NCBI GenBank assembly: GCA_001603805.1
Contig: LUZY01000006.1
Coordinates: 46,428-110,427 of the forward strand
Origin: Deferribacterales bacterium Deferri_01
Lineage (GTDB): Bacteria > Chrysiogenota > Deferribacteres > Deferribacterales > Geovibrionaceae
DNA length: 64,000 nucleotides
Direction: 5' to 3'
Part shown: piece by piece, positions 17,923 to 26,438 of the stretch
Layout: each line of letters begins with the position of its first letter
How positions within the stretch are numbered: the first letter of the stretch is position 1
Translations under genes and position numbers: made by a program
Notes under the pieces: generated by a model
Seen by the model: only the letters and a program-made list of their open reading frames with translations
Database searches by the model: none
What the model was told of the DNA's origin: nothing

Positions 17923-19332
17923 ATGATCCAGCATGTAGTGCTTGACAAAGATTCACGCATACCGCTCTACGTCCAGCTTGCAAAACAGATACGCAGGAAG
18001 ATTGAGGACGGAGTATTCAAAAGAGGCGAAAAACTTCCCAGTAAACGCAAAATAATGTCCGCTCTTTTAATAAGCAAAAACACTGTCTCCGCAGCCATGG
18101 AGCTTCTGGTGAACGAAGGGATGGTCAAGGCATTCCAGAAATCGGGATATTTTGTAGCGGAACAGTGGGATATCAATATTCCCGACTGGCAGGCATACAT
18201 AAAGCGGGCAAAGCACAAGCCCGGCAATAATGAACTCAGATTCTGGGCGGATGCGGGCGGACTGACCGATTTTGGTCTCAGTAGTGATTTTGATATCTTT
18301 CCTTTTATAGTTGAAGCATTTAATAAAGCATTAACAAGATCTTATGAATTAAGCTGCAAAAATGACTACTCCGTGTCAGGCTATATCCCCCTGAAAAAGT
18401 CGATTATAAAGCATCTGGCCCTGTCAAAAATACATGCAGAGACAGACAACATTTTAATATGCCCCGGCAGTATACAGGTATTATACCCTCTCTATGAATC
18501 ACTTATGACCGGAGGTTCAAATTTCCTCCACGAAAAAAGCAACCTGATAGTTGCTATTTCTGATATACACTCCATCGGCATGAATATGATTCCCATCGAG
18601 GTGGATCAACACGGACTCTCTGTTGATGAGCTGGAAAAAGCCATATTGAAATACAAACACCCTGTTCTGCATGTAGATATGCTTGATCAGGCGCCCACAG
18701 GAATAGTTGCAAGTAAGAAGCGAAAAACAGACATAATGAAGCTGGTGAATAACTATAAGCTGCCTGTGGTGGAGATAGAACATCTTCAGGACGCATGGTA
18801 CAATAAACCTTTTCCGCCATCATTAAAGTCAATGGATACCTTCGGGAATGTTATTTATCTCGGGATGTTCATAAGAAGTTGTCCGTTTGATCTCCAGATT
18901 ACGTGGATAGTCGCCGACAAATACATCATAAACCACCTCAGTAACGTGCTTATTCAGGATGGGATAAAAGCTAACTTTTTTATGCAGATTGTTGTGGATG
19001 AGATGTTCCGGAGCGGAATGTACTACAAAATGATGCACGCCATACGTCATTTCATCAAAAAAAGGCGTGAAACTGCACTGAAACTCTGTGATAAACACTT
19101 GAAAGATGTGGGAAAATGGAATGAGAAGAATTGCAGCTTCCACTTCTGGCTGGAGTTTCCGGAAGTGAATACAAAAGTTATTTTTAAGGACAATTACTAC
19201 AAAACCTTCCACCCCGGCTATTTTTTTGACAAACAGGACACCACACATATTCTGCTCTGTCCCGCTTCCATCAAAGAAGAGGAAATAGAGCCGGCAATAA
19301 TGGAGATAGCAAGGCTTGTAAAAGGGAAATAA
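17923..19332 (+). CDS. MocR/GntR-like regulator with degenerate aminotransferase domain
   Basis: A 469-residue protein with an N-terminal GntR winged helix (IPLYVQLAKQIRRKIEDGVFKRGEKLPSKRKI, about residues 11-42) fused to a fold-I aminotransferase-like domain. In active MocR proteins the PLP lysine lies in a GTFSK motif; here the aligned stretch is YLGMFIRSC, so lysine is replaced by arginine. The usual DDYDSEFRY motif is also altered to EIEHLQDAW. The domain therefore probably cannot form the PLP Schiff base and may sense another ligand. The ATG at 17923 has AGAGG six bases upstream. It is divergent from the molybdoenzyme operon and likely regulates it. Confidence 0.85.
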   Translation: MIQHVVLDKDSRIPLYVQLAKQIRRKIEDGVFKRGEKLPSKRKIMSALLISKNTVSAAMELLVNEGMVKAFQKSGYFVAEQWDINIPDWQAYIKRAKHKPGNNELRFWADAGGLTDFGLSSDFDIFPFIVEAFNKALTRSYELSCKNDYSVSGYIPLKKSIIKHLALSKIHAETDNILICPGSIQVLYPLYESLMTGGSNFLHEKSNLIVAISDIHSIGMNMIPIEVDQHGLSVDELEKAILKYKHPVLHVDMLDQAPTGIVASKKRKTDIMKLVNNYKLPVVEIEHLQDAWYNKPFPPSLKSMDTFGNVIYLGMFIRSCPFDLQITWIVADKYIINHLSNVLIQDGIKANFFMQIVVDEMFRSGMYYKMMHAIRHFIKKRRETALKLCDKHLKDVGKWNEKNCSFHFWLEFPEVNTKVIFKDNYYKTFHPGYFFDKQDTTHILLCPASIKEEEIEPAIMEIARLVKGK

Positions 19333-19362
19333 AAAAGCCGCCTCCTTTTAGAAGACGGCTTC
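19331..19362 (-). terminator. Terminator of lysA
   Basis: On the minus strand AAGCCGTC...GGCGGCTT forms a stem followed by six T. It lies ten bases after the lysA stop, between convergent genes. Confidence 0.7.
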
Positions 19363-19371
19363 AGGAGTATG

Positions 19372-20610
19372 CTAGAATTTGAGGGTTGCGAAATAATCTT
19401 CGGGCGTTTCTGCTCGTCTGATCATTTCAAAAGAACCGTCCTCATTGAGAAAAAACTCAGCGGAACGGAGCTTTCCGTTGTAGTTAAAGCCCATGGCGTG
19501 TCCATGTGCGCCTGTATCGTGAATCACTATGAAGTCTCCCTTTTCAATAACAGGGAGGGTTCTGTCCACAGCGAATTTATCGTTGTTCTCGCAGAGAGAG
19601 CCGACAACATCATAAACAGTGTCAGCCTTGGCGTTCTCTTTCCCGAGAATAGTCATATGATGGTAAGCGCCGTACATTCCGGGGCGCATGAGATTTGCCA
19701 TGCAGGCATCCACGCCGACATAGTTTTTGTATATTTTCTTTTCATGCACAGCCTGTGTCACAAGATACCCGTAGGGTCCTGTGATCACTCTGCCGCACTC
19801 AAGATAAATCTTCGGTTTAAGTCCCTTCGCAGAAAGAATACCCTCATATTTTGACTGAATTTTAGAGCCCAGTTCTTCGAGATTAATGGCGTCCTGCTCC
19901 GGTTTATAGGGTATGCCTATTCCTCCGCCGAGATTGATAAATTCAAGCTCTATACCAACCTTTTGGGATACTTCAGCAGCCATTTCAAAGAGAATAACCG
20001 CAGTTTCAACAAAGTAGTCAACATTAAGCTCATTTGAAGCGACCATAGTGTGCATTCCGAAGCGCTTAACGCCCTTTGCCTTGCACTTGGCGTATGCCTC
20101 AAACATCTGTTCACGGGTGAGACCGTATTTTGCGTCCTCAGGCTTACCGATAATTGAGTTACCACCCTTGAGAGGACCTGGGTTATAACGGAAACATATC
20201 AACTCCGGCAAACCTGCAACTTCCTCAAGAAAATCTATATGCGTAATATCGTCAAGGTTTATAATAGCCCCCTGCTCCTTAGCCTTTATATACTCCTTTG
20301 CAGGGGTTTCATTAGAGGTGAACATTATGCTCTCTCCGCTTATTCCTGCCATATCGCAGAGAAGAAGTTCAGCGTATGAGCTGCAATCTGCCCCGATGCC
20401 TATGGAGCGAAGAGCTTTCATAACAGAAGGGTTGGGAAGAGCCTTAACAGCAAAATATTCCTTGAACTCAGGAGCCCATGAAAAAGCCTTCTGAAGCCTT
20501 TCAGCGTTCTTAAGAATCGCTTTTTTATCGTATATGTGGAAAGGCGTCGGATGTTTCTTAATCAGTTCTTCAATCTGTTCCTTAGTGAAAGGGACTTTCT
20601 TTTCTGCCAT
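19372..20610 (-). CDS. lysA: Diaminopimelate decarboxylase
   Basis: PLP enzyme that decarboxylates meso-diaminopimelate to lysine, the last step of lysine synthesis. The product has 412 residues, close to the family norm. The PLP lysine is in EYFAVKALPNPSV near residue 54, the glycine-rich phosphate loop is INLGGGIGIPY near residue 225, and the active-site cysteine region is VVGSLCENNDKFA near residue 315. A closely related carboxynorspermidine or ornithine decarboxylase is possible but less likely from these motifs. GGAGAA lies upstream of the ATG. It appears monocistronic. Confidence 0.88.
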   Translation of the reverse strand: MAEKKVPFTKEQIEELIKKHPTPFHIYDKKAILKNAERLQKAFSWAPEFKEYFAVKALPNPSVMKALRSIGIGADCSSYAELLLCDMAGISGESIMFTSNETPAKEYIKAKEQGAIINLDDITHIDFLEEVAGLPELICFRYNPGPLKGGNSIIGKPEDAKYGLTREQMFEAYAKCKAKGVKRFGMHTMVASNELNVDYFVETAVILFEMAAEVSQKVGIELEFINLGGGIGIPYKPEQDAINLEELGSKIQSKYEGILSAKGLKPKIYLECGRVITGPYGYLVTQAVHEKKIYKNYVGVDACMANLMRPGMYGAYHHMTILGKENAKADTVYDVVGSLCENNDKFAVDRTLPVIEKGDFIVIHDTGAHGHAMGFNYNGKLRSAEFFLNEDGSFEMIRRAETPEDYFATLKF

Positions 20611-20690
20611 ATTAAAGTTCTCCCGATAATTTATGTTTTTTAACTAAAGCGTTTAACATTCTTCCGCAGCATATTCAACGAAAAAAAATA

Positions 20691-22157
20691 TCAATCAGTG
20701 TTTTTATCATCCATATGCTCTTTTATTATAGACATCTTAAGCTTTTTCAGATTGTTGGAAAGGCTTACTTTGTATATATGAGGGTTCAGGAATCTTTTAT
20801 ACGTACCATGCAAAGCAGCAAGTTCAGCCTTTGCATGTGACTGTATATCTATCAGTGGAATCGGTTTTTCTGTCCGTTTCCCTTTTTCCATGACTCTGTG
20901 AAGAAGAAGTTTCGCCTCAGAATAGTTTTCCAGTGTTTTATATGAATACTCTATGGACGGGTGATTCAGCCTGATAGGCTTTTTTTCAGCTATGAGTGTG
21001 TTCACCTCTTCCATGCTGTCTTCCAGAAGAACAAGGTCAGAGAGCATCATACCGTCATCACCGTAAAACCTGTAAACGTTTTTTATGCCGGGGTTGGACA
21101 TTTTTTCGGGGTTGTTGGTTATTTTCATTGCTGAAACAAACTGCCCTTCGTCCTCTTTTGCAGCAAGCTTATAAACACCGGTGAGTGAAGGATCCCTGTC
21201 AGCCGTAACAAGCCTTGTGCCTACACCGTAAGCGTCAATCCGTGCGCCTTCACGGCTTAACTGTTCGATAATCCACTCATCCAGATCGTTTGAGGCAATA
21301 ATTTTTGCTTCGGGAAAACCTGCTTTCTCAAACATTTTTCCCGCTTCTCGGCTCAAAAAGCTTAAGTCACCGCTGTCCAGCCTTATGCCGTAGTTTTTGC
21401 GCCCGTCTTTTTTGAGTTTTTCAAATACTTTTATTGCATTCGGCACACCGGATGTCAGTGTGTCGTATGTGTCAGCAAGGAGTATGCAGTCATCAGGATA
21501 CATATCCGAAAATGCCAAAAATGCTTCAAGCTCGCTTTCAAAGCTCATTACCCAGCTATGTGCCATAGTTCCCTTGACAGGAATTCCGTACTCCTTGCCG
21601 GCAAGCACATTTGAAGTCGCTTTAACTCCGCCGATAAAGGAGGCTCTGGCGGCAGAAAGAGCGCCGTCTGTCCCCTGTGCCCTGCGAAGCCCGAACTCCA
21701 TAACGGCAGCATCTCCGGCAACACAGCACACCCTGGCAGCTTTTGTAGCTATAAGTGTTTGGAAATTAATGAAATTCAGGAGCAAAGGTTCTATTATCTG
21801 AGTTTCAAGGAGAGTTCCCGTAACACGGAGGAGAGGCTCATTAGGGAAAACCACTGTACCTTCCGCCACAGAGTATATTTCTCCTTTGAACCGAAAGCCT
21901 TTAAGATAGTTGATGAAATGGTCGGAAAAATAATTAAGGCTTCGGATATATTCGATGTCACTGTCATAAAACCTGAAATTCTCCAGAGCATCCAAAAGCG
22001 GATCGAGCCCTGCAAAAACCGCATAGCCTCCGCCGAAAGGCTGCCTGCGATAAAACATATCAAAAACTGCTTTTCTGTCAGGATCTTTTTCCAAAAACCC
22101 CTGCATCATGGTGAGTTCGTAAAAATCCGTCATGAGGGCGGAGTACGAGCATTTCAT
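20691..22157 (-). CDS. pncB: Nicotinate phosphoribosyltransferase
   Basis: NAD-salvage enzyme joining nicotinate and PRPP to give nicotinate mononucleotide. The product has 488 residues. Features seen: YSALMTDFYELTMMQGFLE at the N-terminus, EFGLRRAQGTDGAL near residue 153, the catalytic-histidine motif GTMAHSWVMSFE near residue 195, and YGIRLDSGDLSFLS near residue 263. It begins one base after the nicotinamidase stop codon, so pncA and pncB form one operon that runs the two-step nicotinamide salvage route. Confidence 0.95.
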   Translation of the reverse strand: MKCSYSALMTDFYELTMMQGFLEKDPDRKAVFDMFYRRQPFGGGYAVFAGLDPLLDALENFRFYDSDIEYIRSLNYFSDHFINYLKGFRFKGEIYSVAEGTVVFPNEPLLRVTGTLLETQIIEPLLLNFINFQTLIATKAARVCCVAGDAAVMEFGLRRAQGTDGALSAARASFIGGVKATSNVLAGKEYGIPVKGTMAHSWVMSFESELEAFLAFSDMYPDDCILLADTYDTLTSGVPNAIKVFEKLKKDGRKNYGIRLDSGDLSFLSREAGKMFEKAGFPEAKIIASNDLDEWIIEQLSREGARIDAYGVGTRLVTADRDPSLTGVYKLAAKEDEGQFVSAMKITNNPEKMSNPGIKNVYRFYGDDGMMLSDLVLLEDSMEEVNTLIAEKKPIRLNHPSIEYSYKTLENYSEAKLLLHRVMEKGKRTEKPIPLIDIQSHAKAELAALHGTYKRFLNPHIYKVSLSNNLKKLKMSIIKEHMDDKNTD

Positions 22158-22158
22158 G

Positions 22159-22791
22159 TCATAACCTGACGTCAGCGGACTGAACGATCCTGACTCCTGC
22201 CTCTTTCATTGCGGAAAGAGCCTTGACCACATTGCCTTCAGGAAAGTCCACACCTTTGCAGGCGTCTTCAATCACATATGTTTCAAAACCAGCCTTCACA
22301 GCGTCCAGCGCTGTGTACATTACACAGAAATCAGTAGCCAGACCTGTTACATAAACCTTGGTCACTCCCAGCTCTTTCAGACATCCCTTAAGTCCGGTCA
22401 CAGTAACACCGTCATTTTCTGTAAAAGCAGAGTACGAGTCAATATCAGGATTTGCACCTTTTCTGATAACAACATGAAAAGCATCTGCATGCAGATCCGG
22501 GTGAAAGTCAGCCCCGTGTGTTCCCTGTATACAGTGATCCGGCCACATAACCTGCTCAATACCGTTTAATGTCTGCACGCTGAAAGGTTCTGTTCCTTCA
22601 TTGCTTGATGCAAAAGAGCCGTGATTGACCGGATGCCAGTCTTGCGTTCCTATGGTTATTTCAAAGCTGTCAACTAATGAGTTGATAACGGAAACTACCC
22701 TGTTTCCGTTTTTGACCGCCAGCGCTCCGCCGGGGCAGAAATCATTTTGAACATCCACAACTATAAGTGCGGTATTTTTTCCATGTGTCAT
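22159..22791 (-). CDS. pncA: Nicotinamidase
   Basis: Deaminates nicotinamide to nicotinate, which the downstream pncB product then uses. The 210-residue protein is of the isochorismatase-like fold with the catalytic triad visible: Asp13 in VVDVQNDFCPGGAL, a lysine in VIRKGANPD near residue 112, and a cysteine in VTGLATDFCVMYTA near residue 158. Metal-binding residues fit DWHPVNHGSF. AGGTGA precedes the ATG. The upstream region is filled by the 152-bp repeat array, so its promoter probably lies within the last repeat unit. Confidence 0.95.
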   Translation of the reverse strand: MTHGKNTALIVVDVQNDFCPGGALAVKNGNRVVSVINSLVDSFEITIGTQDWHPVNHGSFASSNEGTEPFSVQTLNGIEQVMWPDHCIQGTHGADFHPDLHADAFHVVIRKGANPDIDSYSAFTENDGVTVTGLKGCLKELGVTKVYVTGLATDFCVMYTALDAVKAGFETYVIEDACKGVDFPEGNVVKALSAMKEAGVRIVQSADVRL

Positions 22792-22801
22792 ATTTCACCT
22801 A

Positions 22802-23340
22802 CTTAACAGCCAGAATCCGTGCGTCCTGCCGGATTCTGACACACGCTCACGCCGAACTCCGTTCGTCTTCGCTACGCACGGCGCAATCCCTTCCTGGGAT
22901 TGTGTTACAGTCTGCATCCGCCATAGTACGAATCAATTAGTTTCATCCTGTAACTTAACAGCCAGAATCAGTGCGTCCTGCCGGATTCTGACACACGCTC
23001 ACGCCGAACTCCGTTCGTCTTCGCTACGCACGGCGCAATCCCTTCCTGGGATTGTGTTACAGTCTGCATCCGCCATAGTACGAATCAATTAGTTTCATCC
23101 TGTAACTTAACAGCCAGAATCCGTGCGTCCTGCCGGATTCTGACACACGCTCACGCCGAACTTCGTTCGTCTTCGCTACGCACGGCGCAATCCCTTCCTG
23201 GGATTGTGTTACAGTCTGCATCCGCCATAGTACGAACCAATTAGTTTCATCCTGTAACTTAACAGCCAGAATCCGTGCGTCCTGCCGGATTCTGACACAC
23301 GCTCGCAGTTTGCAAAGCAAACGCTCGCTCCCTGACTGCA
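22802..23340. repeat. Tandem array of a 152-bp unit (three full copies plus a partial one)
   Basis: CTTAACAGCC recurs at 22802, 22954, 23106 and 23258, an exact 152-bp period. The first three units differ by only a few bases; the fourth diverges after about 50 bases and ends in a hairpin GTTTGC-aaa-GCAAAC. Each full unit holds an inverted repeat CAGAATCCG...CGGATTCTG, the 17-mer CTTCGCTACGCACGGCG, and an inverted repeat CAATCCC-ttcct-GGGATTG. Short open frames inside are repeats of themselves, not genes. The remaining part of the gap, to 23537, holds only a terminator. Confidence 0.93.
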
Positions 23341-23481
23341 TAATACACCTGCGTGCATAGCACCTTTTAATATTCTCCCCTGACCGTAAGTAAAATAAAA
23401 TATGTAAAACAACTATACTACCATTAGCAGCTATGTCAAAGGGGGAAAAGGAGGTTTTACAAAACTTGAGAAGTGATAAAC

Positions 23482-23513
23482 AAAAAACCCGCAGATGAAA
23501 ACCTGCGGGTTCT
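23482..23513 (-). terminator. Terminator of the nitronate monooxygenase-like gene
   Basis: On the minus strand AACCCGCAG-gttttcat-CTGCGGGTT is followed by more T, 25 bases after the stop at 23538. Confidence 0.85.
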
Positions 23514-23537
23514 GTTAATTTAAGTCAGACGGTAATT

Positions 23538-24968
23538 TTATTCCTGTTCTGCGGTTTTCAGATCACCCAGAACATAGTCAATAACATCCTTGGCGCTGAA
23601 AGCAGGGTTACCGTTTTTGATAAACTCCTTAACAGCGGCAAAGCATGAGCCGGCTGTCACCAGAGGTTTTTCAAAATAACCGTTCATATACTGCGTGGCA
23701 TGCCCGATATTAGCCAGAAGACCGTTGCAAAGGCATTTGCGCCCGTGAGTATCCTCTTCAAGACCGCCCTTGCTCACATATGTTTTAACCGGTTCAGCGG
23801 GGCATCTGTATCCCACTGTTCCGTCCTCTTTCCTGAACAGAGTTCTAAGGTAGCCAAGATTGCATATTCTCGGTCTGGCAGCATATTCAGCAGCTTCGGA
23901 GAGTGTGCCTAAAACCTTAAGCACCTTAAACGGAAAACCTGTAGGTGATGCGAAAATATCGGTTTTCACATCAAATTTCCCGAAGGCAAGAATCGCTTTT
24001 TTCAGCTTTTCATCAAGTCCTGATTCTTTGCAGAATGCGAAAGCAGTGCCAAGCTGGACACCAGCTGCACCTTTTTTTATTGCTTCTTTAAGCTTGCTTG
24101 CTTCATCAAAAGCTCCTGCAAGCCAGAATGGCACATCAAGTGATCTGATTTTTTCAAGGTCAATAATATCCTTCTCGCCGTAAACAGGTTCTCCAGTTTC
24201 ATCAATGGTAATGCCGCCCCTTGGGGGAGCATTGTGACCACCGGCTATCGGGTATTCCACAACAAGTCCGTCAACCTTTCCTGTTGCTTTTTTTACCATG
24301 GTTGTTGCCAGAATATTTGATGAGATAATAGCGAGAAAATCAGGTCGTTTAAGCGAAGGCAGCCCGCTGCCGAACAGCTCCTTGGGATCAAGAGAAACAT
24401 GAAAGCTCTCGTCCTTCTGTGCGCCTTCAACGTTAAGCCTCATATCACTTTTCAGGTTTTCGGAAAAACGGTCAAGAATACCGGGAATCTCTCTGGGAAT
24501 ACCTGCGCCCATTATAACATAATCAACTCCTGCCAGCATTGCTCCATAAAGTGAAGCAAGATTGGGGAGCTGAATTTTTTCAAGCAGATTTATGCCCACC
24601 TTCCCACCGTGCCCTTCTTTCGCCAGATAAACTTCTGCGAAGTTAGACGCAACAGTAAGCTCTATGAGTTCTTTAGGTGAATTAACACTATGCCTAGGGA
24701 CATTAATGTACTTACCCTGCTCAGTTAAACCCTCTTCCCTGAAATAGTTTTTCAGAATCCTCAAAGCGGCGTCCTGAAAGGGAAATGCAGCAAGCGCTCG
24801 TCTCATGTGACCGCCTTTGTCACCTTCCTGAAGCCTTCTGGCGAAAATAACGTCCATAGCTACTCCTGAAACAACGCCGAGCTGTCCCTGCATGGAGACT
24901 TCTCTCGCCAGTGCCCAGTTGGAGACCGCAGCCCCCATTCCGCCTTGTATAATAAGTGGATGGCTCAT
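23538..24968 (-). CDS. Nitronate monooxygenase-family flavoprotein (NPD-like)
   Basis: A 476-residue FMN-dependent TIM-barrel protein of the 2-nitropropane dioxygenase group. Visible motifs: PLIIQGGMGAAVSNWALAREVS at the N-terminus, DYVIMGAGIPREIPGIL near residue 149, VVEYPIAGGHNAP near residue 236 (histidine of the active site), and PFWLAGAFDEASKLKEAIKKGAAGVQLGTAF near residue 282. It is longer than typical nitronate monooxygenases (about 310-360), with a cysteine-containing C-terminal extension (GRKCLCNGLLANIG). The real substrate is unknown; enoyl-ACP reductase II-like roles are also possible. CGGAG precedes the ATG. Confidence 0.82.
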   Translation of the reverse strand: MSHPLIIQGGMGAAVSNWALAREVSMQGQLGVVSGVAMDVIFARRLQEGDKGGHMRRALAAFPFQDAALRILKNYFREEGLTEQGKYINVPRHSVNSPKELIELTVASNFAEVYLAKEGHGGKVGINLLEKIQLPNLASLYGAMLAGVDYVIMGAGIPREIPGILDRFSENLKSDMRLNVEGAQKDESFHVSLDPKELFGSGLPSLKRPDFLAIISSNILATTMVKKATGKVDGLVVEYPIAGGHNAPPRGGITIDETGEPVYGEKDIIDLEKIRSLDVPFWLAGAFDEASKLKEAIKKGAAGVQLGTAFAFCKESGLDEKLKKAILAFGKFDVKTDIFASPTGFPFKVLKVLGTLSEAAEYAARPRICNLGYLRTLFRKEDGTVGYRCPAEPVKTYVSKGGLEEDTHGRKCLCNGLLANIGHATQYMNGYFEKPLVTAGSCFAAVKEFIKNGNPAFSAKDVIDYVLGDLKTAEQE

Positions 24969-25180
24969 TTTTTACTCCGGATTTGCAAATTAATTGTCGT
25001 TCGCACAAAATAGATTATTGTGCCGCATTTTACAAGAAATATATAACCCTTGCATTACTGAAAGAAAAACATAAATTATGGAGTATAGTTGACAAGCAAA
25101 AATATACTGCCATAATACTACACAAGCAGGCGGTAAAACTGATATTACACAATATATACAACATATTAACAGGTATTATT

Positions 25181-25633
25181 ATGAATGCGCTTCAAGAAAC
25201 CACAGAATCGGTTATGACAAACCGCAGGAATTTTATACGAGCTAAAATAGCAGTGAAAATGTGCGGATTTTTCTTTGAAGAAGGAGATGCAGGCGAAAGA
25301 GCCTACAACGGCTGTTTCATGAGCAAAACTATAGATATGAGTGAAGGCGGCATGCAGATTATCCATAACGGAAGCCTTAAGCCCGGCATGGTAGTCGAAC
25401 TCAGAACAAAAAATGCAATAGGCTTTCCTAAGTGCCTCAAGTGTGACCAGTATTATAATATGCGCTCCAAGATAGAGCTTGCCCCTTTAACTGCCCGTGT
25501 TGTATGGACTCAGGGTAGCAGATGCGGTCTTGAGTTTGTTAAACTCTCCAACTTAAACAGAAATGTTATAGCTAAGATCGTATGGAAAAAACACATTGAG
25601 GAGATCAAAAGTAGCAAAGAAACTAAACAGTAA
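25181..25633 (+). CDS. PilZ-domain c-di-GMP-binding protein
   Basis: A 150-residue protein with the two PilZ ligand motifs: RRNFIR (RxxxR) near residues 14-19 and TIDMSEGGMQI (DxSxxG) near residue 50. It should bind cyclic di-GMP and act as an effector; the target is unknown. There is no TM segment. I chose the ATG at 25181, with AGG seven bases upstream; the frame extends to 24956 but that part is low-complexity and overlaps the start of the divergent gene. Two further cysteines lie in PKCLKCDQ. The EAL protein at 32.6-35.4 kb suggests active c-di-GMP signalling in this organism. Confidence 0.9.
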   Translation: MNALQETTESVMTNRRNFIRAKIAVKMCGFFFEEGDAGERAYNGCFMSKTIDMSEGGMQIIHNGSLKPGMVVELRTKNAIGFPKCLKCDQYYNMRSKIELAPLTARVVWTQGSRCGLEFVKLSNLNRNVIAKIVWKKHIEEIKSSKETKQ

Positions 25634-25664
25634 AAATTATCATTTAATAAAACATATTAAGTTA

Positions 25665-25693
25665 TTGACAACCTCTAAGGTATGGAATATCCT
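25665..25693 (+). promoter_or_regulatory. Predicted sigma-70 promoter of the peroxiredoxin gene
   Basis: A perfect TTGACA (25665-25670), a 17-base spacer and TATCCT (25688-25693) lie 33 bases before the peroxiredoxin ATG. Confidence 0.55.
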
Positions 25694-25726
25694 ATGATAT
25701 ACATTACATCATTTAGGAGGATGCCA

Positions 25727-26326
25727 ATGAGCCTTGTAACCAGACAAGCACCCCTTTTTAAAGAAATTTCCGTCGTGGGAAAAGAGTTTAAAGACGTAAG
25801 CCTCGAAAGCTACAGAGGTAAATGGGTTGTTCTTTTCTTTTACCCCCTCGATTTCACATTTGTTTGCCCCACAGAAATCACTGCTCTTTCAGACGCTACG
25901 CCTGAATTTGCTAAAAGAAATGCTCAGATCATAGGCGTTTCCACTGACAGCAAATTCTCTCACCTCGCATGGATCAACACCCCCCGTTCAGAAGGCGGGC
26001 TCGGCGAAATCGCTTATCCCCTTGTTGCGGACTTCACTAAAAAGATATCCGAAGACTACGGCGTTCTGCTTTCCGGCGGGATGGCTCTCAGAGCTACTTT
26101 TATCATTGACCCCGAAGGCGTGGTTCAGTTTGAACTTGTGCATGACCTAGGCATTGGCAGAAACGTGGATGAAATCATGAGAAGTCTTGATGCTCTCCAG
26201 TTTGTGAGACAGCATGGCGAAGTTTGCCCCGCAGGCTGGACTCCCGGAAAAGACACAATGATTCCCGACCCTGAAAAGAAAAAAGAGTTCTTCAAAAAGA
26301 ACCCTTCAGGACATCAATCCAAATAA
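25727..26326 (+). CDS. 2-Cys peroxiredoxin (AhpC/Prx1-like)
   Basis: Cytosolic thiol peroxidase reducing hydrogen peroxide and organic peroxides. The 199-residue product has the peroxidatic motif FYPLDFTFVCPTEI (cysteine near residue 48) and the resolving cysteine in HGEVCPAGW near residue 166, so it is a typical 2-Cys enzyme. AGGAGG lies six bases before the ATG at 25727; an ATG six bases earlier is too close to it. No ahpF follows, so reduction probably uses thioredoxin. It has its own promoter and terminator. Confidence 0.95.
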   Translation: MSLVTRQAPLFKEISVVGKEFKDVSLESYRGKWVVLFFYPLDFTFVCPTEITALSDATPEFAKRNAQIIGVSTDSKFSHLAWINTPRSEGGLGEIAYPLVADFTKKISEDYGVLLSGGMALRATFIIDPEGVVQFELVHDLGIGRNVDEIMRSLDALQFVRQHGEVCPAGWTPGKDTMIPDPEKKKEFFKKNPSGHQSK

Positions 26327-26330
26327 TAAA

Positions 26331-26395
26331 GAATCCGTGCATTATGCCGGATTTCTGATACAAGCTTAAGCCGCATTAATACGGCTCTGTTATGG
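26331..26395. repeat. Diverged copy of the dispersed hairpin repeat
   Basis: The segment begins GAATCCGTGCATTATGCCGG, close to the start of the 152-bp unit (GAATCCGTGCGTCCTGCCGG). It goes on with a diverged counterpart of the unit's TTCTGACACACGCTCACGCCG stretch and then forms its own AGCCG-cattaata-CGGCT hairpin. It lies between the peroxiredoxin stop and its terminator. Confidence 0.6.
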
Positions 26396-26399
26396 CAGT

Positions 26400-26438
26400 G
26401 AGCGCTCCTGAAAAAAACGGGAGCGCTTCTTTTTTTTA
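26400..26438 (+). terminator. Terminator of the peroxiredoxin gene
   Basis: AGCGCTCC-tgaaaaaaac-GGGAGCGCT followed by TTCTTTTTTTT on the plus strand. Confidence 0.9.

Noticed and set aside
22802..23340. CRISPR array
   Set aside because: The unit is 152 bp and repeated in full, with no variable spacers and no cas genes nearby.
23057..23412. Open frames of 67-94 codons in the tandem array
   Set aside because: They are translations of the repeat units themselves, lack ribosome binding sites and show no protein pattern.
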